Origin: Microbulbifer aggregans
GTDB lineage: Bacteria; Pseudomonadota; Gammaproteobacteria; Pseudomonadales; Cellvibrionaceae
NCBI RefSeq assembly: GCF_020524005.1
Contig: NZ_JAIVKK010000007.1
Span: 124,001-188,000, forward strand
Direction: 5' to 3'
Length of the DNA: 64,000 nucleotides
Shown: one piece after another, positions 47,893 through 57,135 of the stretch
How positions within the stretch are numbered: the first letter of the stretch is position 1
Layout of the letters: every line of letters begins with the position of its first letter
The notes under the pieces: generated by a model
Seen by the model: the letters and a program-made list of their open reading frames with translations, nothing else
The model's database searches: none
Told to the model about the DNA's origin: nothing
Made by a program: the position numbers and the translations under genes

Positions 47893-49350
47893 TCAGGGGT
47901 TGAACCAGTGGTGGCCATTTTCCGCCAGCAGTTCATTGGAAGCCTGCGGCCCCCAGGTACCTGCGCGGTAAAGCTGCGGCTGATTGTTGGTTTCGCGCCA
48001 GTGGTCGATGATCGGATCGACCCACGCCCAGGCCGCGGCCACTTCTTCACGGTGAATAAACAGTGCGGAGTTGTTGTCCGCTGCGTCCAACATCAGGCGC
48101 TTGTAGGCGTCACTCTTGAAGCTGTCGTAGGTATCGGACAGTGTCAGGTTTAGCTCGACCGGCTGCAGCTCCATCGTGAGGCTGTCCATTTTCTTCGCCA
48201 TGAGCACCAGCTTGATACTCTCTTCCGGTTGCAGGCGAATAACCAGGCGGTTCGGCAGCACATCGCCCGCTTCTGGCTGGTATACACGGTGGGAAACTTT
48301 CTTGTACTGGATAACAATTTCCGCACAGCGTTTTTCCATACGCTTGCCAGTGCGTAGATAGAAAGGCACGCCTGTCCAGCGCCAGTTATCGATATGCGCG
48401 CGAATCGCGACGAACGTCTCGGTAGTACTGTTGGAGGCTTTCAGCTCTTCCAGGTAACCGGGAACCAGCTCTTTACCCAAACCGCCAGCCACATACTGGC
48501 CGCGCACAATATTCTCGTCGACACTGTTGTCAGTCAGCGGTCGCAGCGCTTCCAATACCTTGATCTTTTCCGAACGGATATTGCGTGCCGACATACTGTT
48601 CGGTGACTCCATCGCAATCAGGCACAACAACTGCAGCAGGTGGTTTTGCACCATGTCGCGCAGGGCGCCGGTGTCGTCGTAGAAACCTGCGCGGCCTTCC
48701 AGGCCTACGGTTTCGGAAATGCTGATCTGAATATGATCGATCGACTTGGCATCCCAGAGGTGCTCGAACAAAACGTTGCTGAAGCGCAGCGCCAACAGAT
48801 TCTGTACCGTCTCTTTACCCAGGTAGTGGTCGATTCGGAAAATACTGTCTTCCGGGAAGAACTCAGCGATCTTGCTGTTGATCTCATCGGAGGTTTTGGC
48901 GTTATAGCCCAGCGGCTTTTCCACAACGACACGGGAGTTTTCGTGGATCAGCCCTTTAATAGAGAGGTTTTCGCAGCAGGGGCCAAAAACCGCCGGGGGA
49001 ATAGCAAGATAAAACAGGCGTGTACGCGCAACGTCGTTACCGAGAAGATCGACCAGGGCATCCCATTGCTCGTCGGGCTTGGAAATATCCAGCGCAACCC
49101 CGCGCAGCATCGGGCTGAACTCTTTCCAGCTCTTTTCGTTGTATTCGCCATCACGCAGATGTGTCTTCAACGCCTGCTGTGCTGTTTTGAGATAACCATC
49201 TGCGTCTTCCTGACGACGGCAGACCGGGAAAATCCGGGTTCCCTTGGCGAGACCACCCTCGATAAATGCACGATAGAGCGCGGGGATCAGCTTGCGCAAC
49301 GACAGGTCGCCGCCGCCGCCAAACAGTACCATGTCGAATGAATTTGCCAT
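47893..49350 (-). CDS. zwf: Glucose-6-phosphate 1-dehydrogenase
   Basis: Oxidises glucose-6-phosphate with NAD(P)+. The 485-residue protein begins MANSFDMVLFGGGGDLSLRK (nucleotide-binding loop; the second position of the usual GASGDL motif is altered to GGGGDL). It carries the active-site signature RIDHYLGKETVQN and the conserved EKPLGYN. Length is normal. It lies 53 bases after edd, with a GC hairpin in the gap. Confidence 0.97.
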   Translation of the reverse strand: MANSFDMVLFGGGGDLSLRKLIPALYRAFIEGGLAKGTRIFPVCRRQEDADGYLKTAQQALKTHLRDGEYNEKSWKEFSPMLRGVALDISKPDEQWDALVDLLGNDVARTRLFYLAIPPAVFGPCCENLSIKGLIHENSRVVVEKPLGYNAKTSDEINSKIAEFFPEDSIFRIDHYLGKETVQNLLALRFSNVLFEHLWDAKSIDHIQISISETVGLEGRAGFYDDTGALRDMVQNHLLQLLCLIAMESPNSMSARNIRSEKIKVLEALRPLTDNSVDENIVRGQYVAGGLGKELVPGYLEELKASNSTTETFVAIRAHIDNWRWTGVPFYLRTGKRMEKRCAEIVIQYKKVSHRVYQPEAGDVLPNRLVIRLQPEESIKLVLMAKKMDSLTMELQPVELNLTLSDTYDSFKSDAYKRLMLDAADNNSALFIHREEVAAAWAWVDPIIDHWRETNNQPQLYRAGTWGPQASNELLAENGHHWFNP

Positions 49351-49372
49351 TGTGTTCTGCTCTTAAACAGGT

Positions 49373-49395
49373 AGCGCGGGCACTGGGCCCGCGCT
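49373..49395 (-). promoter_or_regulatory. Intercistronic hairpin edd-zwf
   Basis: AGCGCGGGC (49373-49381) pairs with GCCCGCGCT (49387-49395) over a five-base loop. No T-run follows on the minus strand. Similar GC hairpins lie in the pgi-edd and eda-gap gaps. Confidence 0.55.
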
Positions 49396-49403
49396 GAATT
49401 CAT

Positions 49404-51236
49404 TTAAAAAAGTATGCTTGCACCGGTTTCCGCACCGCTTGCAAGGGCGCGCATATTAGTGAATAAGTCCCGCCCCATGCCAATCGCATTTTCCGACAGG
49501 TCGCATTCAGCCAGCGGCCGCGCCGCCAGCTCTTCATCACTGACGTGCACTTGCAGGATCCCGGCTTCCGAATCCAGCTCGATGATGTCGCCATTCTGAA
49601 TCCTCGCAATCGGACCCCCCTCGACCGCCTCCGGCGACAGGTGAATCGCCGCCGGCACCTTGCCGGATGCTCCGGACATTCGGCCATCGGTAATCAGTGC
49701 AACCTTGAAGCCCCGGTCCTGCAGCACACCGAGAGACGGGGTCAGCTTGTGCAGTTCTGGCATACCGTTGGCCTGGGGTCCCTGGAAACGCACCACGGCG
49801 ACAAAATCTTTTTCCAGCTCACCGGCTTTGAACGCTGCCAGCATGTCGTCCTGGCAATTGAAAACCACAGCTGGCGCTTTCACTTTCAGTTGCGGTGCCT
49901 TCAGTGCGGAAACCTTGATCACGCTGTTGCCCAGGTTGCCAGTCAACAGCTGTAAACCGCCGTGGCCGGAGAACGGGTCGCTCGCCGGACGAATAATGTC
50001 CGGGTTTCCGGATACTTCCGCGGTAGGCCGCCAGATAACACCGTCTTTGTCTTCGTTCAGGAACGGGTCGTAGGTGTAAGGCTCAAGGCCGGAATCACCC
50101 AGCACAGTGGACACATCACCATGTAACAGGCCCGCGCCCAGCAGTTCGCGAATCAGGAACTGCATGCCGCCCGCCGCCGCGAAATGATTGATATCTGCAG
50201 TACCATTCGGATAAACATGGCACATCAGGGGCACGATCTGCGACAGCTCGGCCATGTCCTGCCAGGTAATCTGGATACCCGCAGCACGCGCCATCGCCAA
50301 CAGGTGCATGGTGTGGTTGGTGGAGCCACCGGTCGCGTGCAGGCCGACGATGCCGTTAACAAACGCCTTCTCGGTGAGGATTTTTGCAATCGGGGTGTAC
50401 TGGCTCGGCTCGGTGTTTTGCACCAGCTGCTTGACCGCAGCTGCATTCAGCGCGTCGCGAAGCTCTGTACCCGGATTCACAAAGGAACTGCCCGGCAGCT
50501 GCAGCCCCATAATTTCTACCAGCATCTGGTTGCTGTTCGCGGTACCGTAGAACGTGCAGGTACCGGCACTGTGATAAGACGCGCTTTCTGCCTCAAGCAG
50601 CTCCTTACGTCCTACTTTGCCTTCCGCATAGAGCTGGCGCACACGTACTTTTTCGGCGTTGGCGAGTCCGGTGGGCATCGGGCCGGCGGGTACAAACATG
50701 GCCGGCAGGTGGCCGAACGACAATGCACCGATCACCAGTCCGGGTACAATTTTGTCGCAGATACCGAGATACAGGCTGCCGTCAAACATGTCGTGAGACA
50801 GGGAAATAGCCGTCGCCATTGCAATCACGTCCCGTGAAAACAGCGACAATTCCATACCTGCCTGCCCCTGGGTAACGCCGTCGCACATGGCGGGGACGCC
50901 ACCCGCCACCTGGGCGGTCGCGCCGTTGCGCAGCGCTTCGGTTTTGAGCATGTCCGGGTAGGTACCGTACGGCTGGTGCGCCGACAGCATGTCATTGTAG
51001 GAGGTCACGATGGCCAGGTTCGGTCCCTGACCGGAAGCAATCAGGTTTTTATCGTGATCGCTGGAAGCAGCCATGGCATGGGCAAGGTTGCCGCAAGACA
51101 GCTTGTGCCGTGCGCGCCCCTTGACCTGAGCGCGCTCTACTTGGGCCAGATACTTTGCCCGTGTCTCGGCACTGCGCTCGATAATTCGCTCGGTTACTGC
51201 CTGTACCCGGCTGTCTACCACGTTACTCTTTGCCAT
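49404..51236 (-). CDS. edd: Phosphogluconate dehydratase
   Basis: Edd, a [4Fe-4S] dehydratase of the IlvD/Edd family, converts 6-phosphogluconate to KDPG, the committed Entner-Doudoroff step. The 610-residue protein has [37 protein letters not shown] with its cluster cysteine, [14 protein letters not shown] with a second, and the C-terminal [20 protein letters not shown] signature. Length is normal (E. coli 603). It follows pgi by 72 bases. Confidence 0.97.
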   Translation of the reverse strand: MAKSNVVDSRVQAVTERIIERSAETRAKYLAQVERAQVKGRARHKLSCGNLAHAMAASSDHDKNLIASGQGPNLAIVTSYNDMLSAHQPYGTYPDMLKTEALRNGATAQVAGGVPAMCDGVTQGQAGMELSLFSRDVIAMATAISLSHDMFDGSLYLGICDKIVPGLVIGALSFGHLPAMFVPAGPMPTGLANAEKVRVRQLYAEGKVGRKELLEAESASYHSAGTCTFYGTANSNQMLVEIMGLQLPGSSFVNPGTELRDALNAAAVKQLVQNTEPSQYTPIAKILTEKAFVNGIVGLHATGGSTNHTMHLLAMARAAGIQITWQDMAELSQIVPLMCHVYPNGTADINHFAAAGGMQFLIRELLGAGLLHGDVSTVLGDSGLEPYTYDPFLNEDKDGVIWRPTAEVSGNPDIIRPASDPFSGHGGLQLLTGNLGNSVIKVSALKAPQLKVKAPAVVFNCQDDMLAAFKAGELEKDFVAVVRFQGPQANGMPELHKLTPSLGVLQDRGFKVALITDGRMSGASGKVPAAIHLSPEAVEGGPIARIQNGDIIELDSEAGILQVHVSDEELAARPLAECDLSENAIGMGRDLFTNMRALASGAETGASILF

Positions 51237-51269
51237 TTCTCAACTCTTTGTTTTGTATCTGCCCACTGA

Positions 51270-51291
51270 GCGCGCCAGTCAGACGGCGCGC
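51270..51291 (-). promoter_or_regulatory. Intercistronic hairpin pgi-edd
   Basis: GCGCGCC (51270-51276) pairs with GGCGCGC (51285-51291) over an eight-base loop, with no T-run. Third member of a set of GC hairpins between genes of this series. Confidence 0.45.
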
Positions 51292-51308
51292 CAGTTCAAT
51301 TCACGCCG

Positions 51309-52994
51309 TTACGCTTCAGCGGTCGCCGGCTCTGTAGCAGTGCTGGCGGCGCGCGCCGTGAACCGGCGGTAATATTCAATCAGTTGCGCTGTAGATCCGT
51401 CCTCGCCGTGCAAATCGCCCTGGGCCAACTTTGACTCCAGTCCTGCGGCGAGACCTTTCCCAAGCTCGACACCCCACTGATCAAAGGAAAATATCTGTAA
51501 AATCACGCCCTGAACGAAAATCTTGTGCTCATACAGCGCAATCAGTGCTCCGAGTGACCGGGGACCCAACTCTTTCAAGAGTATTGTGGTACTGGGCTTC
51601 CCACCTCTGTGCACCTTGAAAGGCGTCAATCGCGCGATCTCCGCCTCTGCAAGCCCCTTCCCAGCCAGCTCGCGGCTGACCTCTTCAGCACTGACACCAT
51701 TCATCAGCGCCTGGCTCTGGGCCAGCATATTGGCCATCAGAATCTCATGATGCCCCTGAAGGTCGTGCCCTGGCGCCACGCTGCCGATAAAGTCAGCCGG
51801 CACCACTTCCGGGCTCTGGTGCAGGTATTGATAAAACGCATGCTGCCCGTTGATACCCGTTTGCCCCCAGATCAGAGGGCCGGTCGCGTAATCCACTTCG
51901 CGGCCGTCGCGGGTAGTGGATTTTCCGTTACTTTCCATATCCGCTTGCTGCAGATAGGCCGGGAGCATATGCAGCGCCTGCTCATAGGGCAGTACCGCAT
52001 GCGCCGGGTACTCCATAAACGTGCAGTACCAGGTACTCAGCAGCGCCATGATGACCGGCGCATTACTTTCCAATTCTGTTTCGCGGAAATGCCGATCCAT
52101 ATCCGCGGCGCCATCCAGCAACGCACGGAAATTCTCGAAACCGCAGGCAATCGCTATCGGTAACCCGATCGCCGACCACAGTGAAAAACGGCCGCCGACC
52201 CAATCCCAAAAACGAAACACCCGCTCGGGCAGAACTCCAAACTTCTCTGCTCGATCGGGGCTCGCTGTAACCGCCACAAACTGCTGCTTCAGCAATTCAG
52301 CGGTATCCAACCCGCTTGCGTCCTGCAACCAAGCCAGTGCGCTGCGCGCATTTGTCATGGTTTCGCTGGTGGTAAAGGTTTTCGACGAAACAACAAACAT
52401 CGTCGATTCAGCATCCAGGCCAACCAGCACATCCTTGAGCTGGGCTCCATCCACGTTGGAGACAAAGTGCACTGCGACATCGCCCTTCCGGTGGGCACGC
52501 AGCGCTTCGATGGCCATTTGCGGCCCAAGATGGGAACCGCCAACGCCAAGATTGACTACATCCGTAATCCGCTTACCACTGTAGCCAACCAGGTCGCCAT
52601 TATGTAGTAAAACTACAAACTCTTTCAAGCGCTGCAGCTCAGCCTCTACAGCGTCTCTTACCGATGCATTTTCAAACGCGACATCTTCAGCAATCCCGCC
52701 GCGAAGCGCCGGATGGAGCACGGGGCGCCCCTCGGTGGCATTGATGGGCGCACCTGCGAACATATCACTTCGCCAACCCGGCACATCCGCCTCGCGAGCC
52801 AGCTGCATCAGGTTCGCGAATGTCGCTTGATCGATCTGGTTCTTGGAAAAATCCAGCAAAAACTCCGGTAATTCGAGGGAAAACTGCGCCGCCCGCTGAG
52901 GATCTTCATTAAACAGCTCGCGCAAAGGGCGCTGCTTCAGAGCGCGCGCCTGAGACTGCAGTTCCTGCCAAATTGGAGATTGGGTGATATTCAT
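51309..52994 (-). CDS. pgi: Glucose-6-phosphate isomerase
   Basis: Interconverts fructose-6-phosphate and glucose-6-phosphate. Here it would feed fructose-6-phosphate from GlcNAc breakdown back into the oxidative Entner-Doudoroff route. The 561-residue protein has the SIS-fold signatures NLGVGGSHLGPQMAIEAL, VSSKTFTTSETMTNA, DWVGGRFSLWSAIGLPIAI and, near the C-terminus, FDQWGVELGKGLA. A short Ala/Thr-rich tail is added. It is the first gene of the minus-strand Entner-Doudoroff series, with a LacI/NagR-type operator about 100 bases upstream of its start. A HexR-like palindrome lies inside its coding region (52603-52617). Confidence 0.97.
   Translation of the reverse strand: MNITQSPIWQELQSQARALKQRPLRELFNEDPQRAAQFSLELPEFLLDFSKNQIDQATFANLMQLAREADVPGWRSDMFAGAPINATEGRPVLHPALRGGIAEDVAFENASVRDAVEAELQRLKEFVVLLHNGDLVGYSGKRITDVVNLGVGGSHLGPQMAIEALRAHRKGDVAVHFVSNVDGAQLKDVLVGLDAESTMFVVSSKTFTTSETMTNARSALAWLQDASGLDTAELLKQQFVAVTASPDRAEKFGVLPERVFRFWDWVGGRFSLWSAIGLPIAIACGFENFRALLDGAADMDRHFRETELESNAPVIMALLSTWYCTFMEYPAHAVLPYEQALHMLPAYLQQADMESNGKSTTRDGREVDYATGPLIWGQTGINGQHAFYQYLHQSPEVVPADFIGSVAPGHDLQGHHEILMANMLAQSQALMNGVSAEEVSRELAGKGLAEAEIARLTPFKVHRGGKPSTTILLKELGPRSLGALIALYEHKIFVQGVILQIFSFDQWGVELGKGLAAGLESKLAQGDLHGEDGSTAQLIEYYRRFTARAASTATEPATAEA
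52603..52617. promoter_or_regulatory. HexR-like palindrome inside pgi
   Basis: TGTAGT-AAA-ACTACA is a perfect inverted repeat matching the general TGTARTnnnAYTACA form of HexR boxes as I recall them from gammaproteobacteria. It lies 378 bases into pgi and is encoded there by GTA GTT TTA CTA, codons this gene otherwise avoids. Confidence 0.45.
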
Positions 52995-53336
52995 GAGAAG
53001 CCCCTGATTCGGGCACCAGGGTTTAACCCCCTGACGCCGGTTATTCTTATTGCGCCTGCTGGCAAATTCTGGAGATTGCCGATAACGTCAAATGACAACG
53101 CTGTCATATAGGGGTGAGATTCACATAGTTGCCAGTCACTGTCAATCAAGCTTGTAGTTTTTCTCCAAGTTGCGCACACAACCTTTCAAAGACAAAGGTT
53201 TCCATTTGAGCGAACTTGCCGATAAAGCATCCTGTTTTACAGGGAAAAGGAGTAGAAATGACCAGAAACCCATCGTCCCAAAGTGACCAACCGGGTAAAC
53301 TGGCAAGCTGGGCAAGACAAGGAATCCGCGCCGATA
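52995..53336. other. Divergent regulatory region pgi / LacI-type gene
   Basis: 342 bases containing, from left to right, the pgi leader, the operator at 53093-53106 and presumed promoters in both directions. At the right end is a short ORF (53258-53356) that runs into the regulator gene. I could not fix -35/-10 hexamers for either side with confidence. Confidence 0.6.
53093..53106. promoter_or_regulatory. LacI/NagR-type operator upstream of pgi
   Basis: TGACAACGCTGTCA, flanked by AA and TA. It shares the TGAYARCGYTRTCA pattern with the nagK and receptor sites. It is 99 bases from the pgi ATG and 230 from the regulator ATG, so it could control both. Confidence 0.85.
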
Positions 53337-53356
53337 ATGAAAAGTACAATAAATGA
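53258..53356 (+). CDS. Short ORF (32 codons) overlapping the regulator start
   Basis: ATG at 53258 is preceded by AAAAGGAG at an ideal distance, one of the best ribosome binding sites in the window. The frame encodes 32 residues starting MTRNPSSQSDQPGKLASWAR, polar, without known motifs. Its TGA lies 20 bases inside the LacI-type gene in another frame. The regulator ATG at 53337 has no good ribosome binding site of its own, so translational coupling is plausible. Whether the peptide itself matters is unknown. Confidence 0.4.
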   Translation: MTRNPSSQSDQPGKLASWARQGIRADNEKYNK

Positions 53357-54386
53357 CGTCGCAGCGAGAGCCGGCGTTTCCATCAAGACCGTTTCCCGGG
53401 TCATTAACAACGAACCCTCAGTGCGTCCCGCAACGCGCAAGAAAGTGATGGATGCCGTAAATGAACTCCATTACCAGCCAAATCTCGCCGCGCGTAATCT
53501 TGCTGGCACCCGCAGCTATACGATTGCCCTGATCTACGACAACCCCAATGCCTACTACATCATCGACATGCAAAACGGCATCCTGGAAACCTGTAAGGCC
53601 CGTGGGTACGAGCTGCTGATCCACCCCAGCAACTCCAAGTCCGACACTGTTATTGATGAACTTCGCGCACTGGTGGAACATTCCAAAGTCGCGGGCGTGG
53701 TCCTCACTCCCCCGTTTTCGGAAACCCAGTCCGTCATTGATGAGGTGAAAAAGCTGGGGCTGGACTACGTCCGCATCGTCTCCAGCGGCGCAGCCGAGGG
53801 CGATGAAGATAATTGCATCCAGGTAGATGACAGCGGCGCAGCCTTTGACATTACCAAGCACCTCGTCGAGCACGGCCACCGCCGCATTGGATTCCTGTGC
53901 GGGGGCGAAGAGCACGTATCCACACACGGCCGCCTCGACGGCTATAAGGATGCGCTACGCCAGGCGGGCATTCCCCTTGAATCAGAACTGATCATCCCAG
54001 GTGAATACTCTTTCGACTCCGGTGTAGCCGGCGCCAAAGCGCTTTTAGCGCTGGATAACCCACCCACCGCAATTTTTGCCAGCAACGATGAAATGGCGGC
54101 GGGCGCACTGTTTGCGGCGCGCCTGATGAACGTGGAAATTCCACAGCAGCTTTCCATCGTCGGCTTCGAGGATAGCCCCTTCTCCCGCCAAACGTGGCCG
54201 AAGCTCACCACCGCGCACCAGCCAAATAGCGAAATTGCGAAATGTGCGGCTGCACTGGTACTCAACAAGGCACGCAGCAAGAGCAGCTCAGAGAGCGCCT
54301 CCGCCAACAAAGACGCCGGCATCATTAAGAAGTTTGTGCCAGAGCTTTTGGTGCGGGACTCCAGCGGCGACGCCCCGGCAAACTAG
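53337..54386 (+). CDS. nagR: LacI family transcriptional regulator (probable NagR)
   Basis: A 349-residue repressor: N-terminal LacI helix-turn-helix MKSTINDVAARAGVSIKTVS with hinge region YQPNLAARNLAG, then a periplasmic-binding-protein-like effector domain (TIALIYDNPNAYYIIDMQNG, IFASNDEMAAGALFAARLM, SIVGFEDSPFSRQTWPKLTT). It lies between pgi and nagP. LacI-type palindromes of one pattern flank the gene cluster (upstream of nagK, pgi and the TonB receptor), so I infer it binds them and responds to a GlcNAc-pathway sugar phosphate, like NagR of other gammaproteobacteria. ATG 53337 begins the conserved HTH; an upstream GTG at 53283 gives an unconserved extension. The GlcNAc assignment is inferred from context. 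Confidence 0.85.
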   Translation: MKSTINDVAARAGVSIKTVSRVINNEPSVRPATRKKVMDAVNELHYQPNLAARNLAGTRSYTIALIYDNPNAYYIIDMQNGILETCKARGYELLIHPSNSKSDTVIDELRALVEHSKVAGVVLTPPFSETQSVIDEVKKLGLDYVRIVSSGAAEGDEDNCIQVDDSGAAFDITKHLVEHGHRRIGFLCGGEEHVSTHGRLDGYKDALRQAGIPLESELIIPGEYSFDSGVAGAKALLALDNPPTAIFASNDEMAAGALFAARLMNVEIPQQLSIVGFEDSPFSRQTWPKLTTAHQPNSEIAKCAAALVLNKARSKSSSESASANKDAGIIKKFVPELLVRDSSGDAPAN

Positions 54387-54546
54387 GTCACTTACAGACC
54401 AGCCTGGTCACCCCCTAAACGGTCTCTCTTTTCCGCAGGCAAAAAAAAGCCCTCACAAGGAGGGCAAAGATGACGAGAACCAAAGAGAGAAAATGAAAAT
54501 CCGTTTTCAACAACTATCCATAAAAACTGACTGAATGGCAGCTGGA

Positions 54547-55878
54547 TTACTTCCAGCTGCGCATCTTGTGCCCTTTCAGAGCGTAAAACAGGATGAACAG
54601 GTAAGCCGGGATCGCAATGATGTAGGCAGCCTGACCATCGCCAGTATCGGCGAAGTGACCGTACAATGGCGGCAGTACCGCACCACCGGAGATACCCATA
54701 ATCAACAGTGCCGCACCCTTGGAAGTGAACTTACCGAGACCTTCCAGAGCCAGCGGCCAGATTGCCGGCCAGCACATGGCGTTGGCGAAACCGAGCATCG
54801 CAACAAAGTAAACAGCATTCGGAATTTCTGGCAGACCAAATACAGCCAGGGTTGCCGCGGACAGCACATTGCTTTCCAGTGATCCGGTCATGACCAGCGC
54901 GGTGAACACCATACCGAGGATCGCAGAAACCAACAGCGCGGTCTGCTGACTGATAAAGCGCGGGATGGCGACGGTACCGTAGATGTATCCCAGCACCATG
55001 AACGTCATGGTGTAGGAGGTCAGCTGGGAGGCAACCGAGGTATCCAGACCAGCCTGCTTACCCAGCAAACCAATCGCATCGCCGGCGATTACTTCCACAC
55101 CGACGTAGAAGAACAGCGCGATAGAACCCAATACCAGTTGCGGGAACTGCTTCAGGCCAAACAGGGTTACCGCAGCATCTTCCTGCCCCTCAAGCACTTC
55201 ATCTTCAATATTCGGCAGCGGTGCAAACATCATCGCAATGGCCAGTACAACACCCAGGATCGCCATGCCGATGTAAGGCGTTACCAGTTGGCCTGCCAAC
55301 TCGTCGAGCTTGGCATCCTTCGCAGTTGCACCGAGCGCAGCCAGCTCCGCGTCAGAAACACCGCTGATACCGGACATTACCACCGCCGCGAATACCAGTG
55401 GCGCTACGATACCGGCTCCCTTGTTCAGCAAACCCATGATGCAGATACGCACAGCTGCAGTATCCGGAGAACCAACCTTCACAACGTAGGGGTTGGATGC
55501 GGTCTGTAGTATCGTCAGGCCCGAGCCGACGACAAATTGCGCCAGCAGGAATATTCCGAACATCCGGCTATAAGCCGCAGGGATAAAAATCAGTGCACCT
55601 ACCGCAACCAAGGCGAGACCGATCGCCATACCGGTTTTGTAACCGGTGCGCTCGATGATCGCGGCCATCGGCAGCGCCATAACGGTATAGGCAATATAAA
55701 AGGCAGAGGCGACGAGCATTGCCTGGAAGGCGCTCAGCTCACAGATGGTTTGCAGGAACGGGATCAACGCGCCGTTCAACCAGGTTACAAACCCGAAAAT
55801 GAAAAACAGTAAACCGATAATTGTCATCGGCAAAACGCTGCTGCGCGTTTCGCTTTGACTTATGACCGCCGTATTCAT
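54547..55878 (-). CDS. nagP: N-acetylglucosamine MFS transporter NagP (FucP family)
   Basis: A 443-residue, twelve-helix sugar:H+ symporter of the FucP/GluP type, with FFIFGFVTWLNGALIPFLQ in helix I, TILQTASNPYVVKVG in the middle and FANAMCWPAIWPLALEGLGKFTSKGAALLIMGISGGA in the second half. NagP proteins replace the PTS for GlcNAc uptake in marine gammaproteobacteria and Xanthomonas. The sugar is inferred from the operon: it is the last gene after nagK, nagB and nagA, 100 bases after nagA. Confidence 0.92.
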   Translation of the reverse strand: MNTAVISQSETRSSVLPMTIIGLLFFIFGFVTWLNGALIPFLQTICELSAFQAMLVASAFYIAYTVMALPMAAIIERTGYKTGMAIGLALVAVGALIFIPAAYSRMFGIFLLAQFVVGSGLTILQTASNPYVVKVGSPDTAAVRICIMGLLNKGAGIVAPLVFAAVVMSGISGVSDAELAALGATAKDAKLDELAGQLVTPYIGMAILGVVLAIAMMFAPLPNIEDEVLEGQEDAAVTLFGLKQFPQLVLGSIALFFYVGVEVIAGDAIGLLGKQAGLDTSVASQLTSYTMTFMVLGYIYGTVAIPRFISQQTALLVSAILGMVFTALVMTGSLESNVLSAATLAVFGLPEIPNAVYFVAMLGFANAMCWPAIWPLALEGLGKFTSKGAALLIMGISGGAVLPPLYGHFADTGDGQAAYIIAIPAYLFILFYALKGHKMRSWK

Positions 55879-55978
55879 AGTTTCACCTTTTATTATGGTA
55901 TTGCCAGTGTCTGGCTATCGTGGCCTGAGTTACAAAAAGAACACCACTGTTATTGAGCACTGGCTTCCACTGAGCTGC

Positions 55979-57103
55979 TCAGCCCGCGAAAACTTCCTGC
56001 CCTGCTATCCAGGTTTTTTGCACCTGGAGTTCGTCATCGATCAAAATCAGGTCGGCCTGAACACCCTCGGCGATGCGGCCCCCTTCAGCACCCAGAAACT
56101 GGGCCGGGTACAAAGCTGCCATACGCAGCGCCTCGCTCAAATCAACCCCGCACCAGTCACGGATATTGCGCACCGCACCGATCATGTCGAGGTGTGAGCC
56201 CGCCAGCTCACCGGTGGTCGAGGTCAATTTATCCCCCTCCCGGGTAACAATCCGGTCAAACAGCGGGAAGCTCTTCTCTTCACTTCCTACCAGTGACATG
56301 GCATCGGTCACCAGTACGACCTTGCCGCGAGGCTTAGCCTTCAATGCCAGGGTCATCGCTTCCGCACTGACATGGTGGCCGTCCGCAATAAGACCGCACC
56401 AGCAGTCATCACTGATCAGCGCGGTACCTACCATGCCCGGATCGCGCGAGTGCAGCGGTGACATGGCGTTATAAAGATGGGTAAAGCCTGTCGCGCCAGC
56501 GGCTACGGCTGCTGCCGCCGTCTCACCGTTCGCATTGGAATGACCAAGACAGACCTTCACTCCCAGAGACACCAGCTTCTCAATATCCGCTGCGGCCACG
56601 TTTTCCGGTGCCAAAGTCACCATCTTCAGCCCAAGATCATCCCGGGCATAAATCGCCAGCTCTTCTTCACTGAGCGGACGAATAAACTTCTCTTCGTGAG
56701 TACCCTTCTTCGGCTTGCTCAGATGTGGCCCTTCGAAGTGCACACCGATAACACCGGGCACGCCTTCCCTGATGGCCGCACTCACCGCATCCGCGGCTTT
56801 TTGCATCACCGCCACCTCGTCCGTGATCAGGGTGGGCATAAAGCCGGTGGTACCGAAGCGGGCGTGCGCTGTAGACATTTTGCACAGCGCATTGACTGTA
56901 GGATCGTTGTTAAACAACGCCCCACCACCCCCGTTGACCTGAATATCAATCAGGCCCGGAGCAAGCAGGCCACGCAGACGAATCGCGTCCGCACCAGCTT
57001 CCTTACCAAGCGCCACGACCTTGCCATCTTCAACGACCAGCGACACATCCTGATGTAGCTGCTCACCGTCGAATAACTTCTCTGCAATATATGTCTGAGC
57101 CAC
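55979..57103 (-). CDS. nagA: N-acetylglucosamine-6-phosphate deacetylase
   Basis: Converts GlcNAc-6-phosphate to glucosamine-6-phosphate and acetate. The 374-residue amidohydrolase has a single-metal site of the E. coli kind: E124 in HFEGPH, H188 in GHSNA, H209 in THLYNAM, and catalytic D267 in VTDAM. GLIDIQVNGGGG replaces the HxH found in two-metal enzymes. The start is GTG 57103, 32 bases after the nagB stop. Length is normal. Confidence 0.97.
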   Translation of the reverse strand: MAQTYIAEKLFDGEQLHQDVSLVVEDGKVVALGKEAGADAIRLRGLLAPGLIDIQVNGGGGALFNNDPTVNALCKMSTAHARFGTTGFMPTLITDEVAVMQKAADAVSAAIREGVPGVIGVHFEGPHLSKPKKGTHEEKFIRPLSEEELAIYARDDLGLKMVTLAPENVAAADIEKLVSLGVKVCLGHSNANGETAAAAVAAGATGFTHLYNAMSPLHSRDPGMVGTALISDDCWCGLIADGHHVSAEAMTLALKAKPRGKVVLVTDAMSLVGSEEKSFPLFDRIVTREGDKLTSTTGELAGSHLDMIGAVRNIRDWCGVDLSEALRMAALYPAQFLGAEGGRIAEGVQADLILIDDELQVQKTWIAGQEVFAG

Positions 57104-57135
57104 TTGCCCGCTCCGAATCCAATTCCGCTGGTAAC

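Noticed and set aside
53110..53130. CRP site upstream of pgi (TGTGA...TCAC on the minus strand)
   Set aside because: The half-sites are only three bases apart instead of six, so they do not form a CRP box.
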